Of a DNA stretch of 9,223 nucleotides, positions 6,921 to 9,223 are shown in pieces. A program made the position numbers and the translations under genes. Each line of letters starts with the position of its first letter. Position 1 is the first letter of the stretch. Where the stretch lies: assembly GCA_949293065.1 (NCBI GenBank), contig CASFBV010000015.1, positions 1-9,223 on the forward strand. The letters are read 5' to 3'. The DNA comes from an uncultured Mycoplasma sp. (GTDB taxonomy: Bacteria > Bacillota_I > Bacilli_A > Mycoplasmatales > Metamycoplasmataceae). Below the pieces are notes generated by a model. The model was not told where the DNA came from. It was given only the letters and a program-made list of their open reading frames with translations, and did no database searches.

Positions 6921-7646
6921 ATGAGAACAAGCATGTATATCAACATAGGAAATACTAATGTTGTTTTTGGGTACTTCAAAACAAATAATGTCAATAGCTT
7001 AGAAATAAAAAAAATTAAAACAAGTAATATTAAAAATAATCAAAATGTTTTAAATGACATTTTTGAATGATTACCAAATGATTTTAAATTAAAAAATGTT
7101 ATTATTTCATCAGTTGTAGAATCATTCAATCTTGTTTTTGAATCTTTTTTCAAAAACAATAATATTAATATTAAATTTATTAAAACTAATGATGTTCAAA
7201 CTATTGATTTATCTAATTTACATAACCCTTATGAATTAGGTGTTGACATTTTGGTTCAAGCAAATTACATTAGTGGTTTTTTTGAGGAAGCTATTGTTCT
7301 ATCAGCAGGAACTGCAACTGTTTTATATCATATAAAAGATAAAAAATTAACAGGTTGTTTGATTCTTCCAGGAATATCTTCATCAATTAAAAATTTAGAA
7401 AATACAACAGATATTCATGGAATTCAAATTATTGAAACAAATGACAAAATTTTAGGACAAAATACAAATGAAGCAATTTCAATTGGTTTAATCAATATGA
7501 TTGAAACTTATATTGAAAAAATAAAAAAATATTATTCTGATTGTCCTGTTATTTGCTCTGGTGGCAACTCAATTTATTTTAAAAATAATAAGTGATGATT
7601 TATAAATAACATTGAAATTCTTGGCTTATTTGCTCTTGAAAAATAA
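6921..7646 (+). CDS. CoaX-like protein (type III pantothenate kinase family) with altered active site
   Basis: CoaX phosphorylates pantothenate, the first step of coenzyme A synthesis, using an ASKHA-type fold. The 241-residue product (usual length about 255) shows the family blocks: INIGNTN (7-13), NPYELGVD (102-109), SAGTATVLY (128-136), LILPGISSSI, NTNEAISIG and CSGGNS. Three TGA-Trp codons are read through. Several key positions differ from the norm: the Asp of D-x-GNTN is Asn8, the Asp of the DFGTAT phosphate-binding block is Ser128, and the Arg after catalytic Asp109 (usual GxDR) is Ile110. The fold call is fairly firm; activity is doubtful, so no symbol is given. ATG 6921 was chosen because it supplies a full first beta-strand; 6933 is also possible. 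Mollicutes often lack the early CoA pathway. It may be a degraded kinase or a protein with a new role. metS follows after 52 bases. Confidence 0.78.
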
Positions 7647-7657
7647 ATTATAAAAAT

Positions 7658-9223
<1,566 letters not shown>

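Overview
The window comes from a very AT-rich member of the Mollicutes (mycoplasma, in the broad sense) that reads UGA as tryptophan (genetic code 4). Nearly every long gene is interrupted by in-frame TGA exactly where its family has Trp. I count about 24 TGA-Trp codons against a single TGG, in metS. The zinc-free short MetRS and the 'AVISC' type lipobox would fit the hominis-type mycoplasmas, but the genus is an inference I cannot test here.

Layout. Positions 1-2742 (+) form a tight translation cluster: the end of rpsP (S16, with a long basic tail), trmD, rplS, a small lipoprotein gene, and a shortened tmcAL/ylbM-like nucleotidyltransferase gene. These genes overlap or lie within 10 bases of each other. 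A promoter region at about 2760-2827 leads into topA (2828-4663). A convergent minus-strand gene (5094-4702) encodes a heptad-repeat coiled-coil protein. It shares a divergent promoter region with ftsY (5264-6571), and ftsY overlaps ylxM (6555-6782). A terminator hairpin follows ylxM. A new promoter then starts a CoaX-like gene (6921-7646) with almost no leader, followed by metS (7699 to the window edge), whose start codon lies in an in-frame 24-bp tandem duplication.

Function. Most genes serve translation and protein targeting: ribosomal proteins S16 and L19, tRNA m1G37 methylation (TrmD), possible modification of the tRNA-Met wobble base (TmcAL family), charging of tRNA-Met (MetRS), and membrane targeting by the SRP receptor (FtsY) with its usual companion YlxM. 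TopA relaxes negative supercoils. The accessory items are the lipoprotein, the coiled-coil protein and the CoaX-like protein.

I see no clear new defence or mobile system. The points most worth a second look are the CoaX-like protein that has lost conserved acidic residues, the polar-core heptad protein with a terminator-like hairpin in its leader, the lipoprotein gene inside the ribosomal operon, and the duplicated start region of metS. No tRNA, rRNA, CRISPR array or insertion sequence was seen. No stretch longer than 300 bases lacks a gene; the longest gap is 5095-5263.
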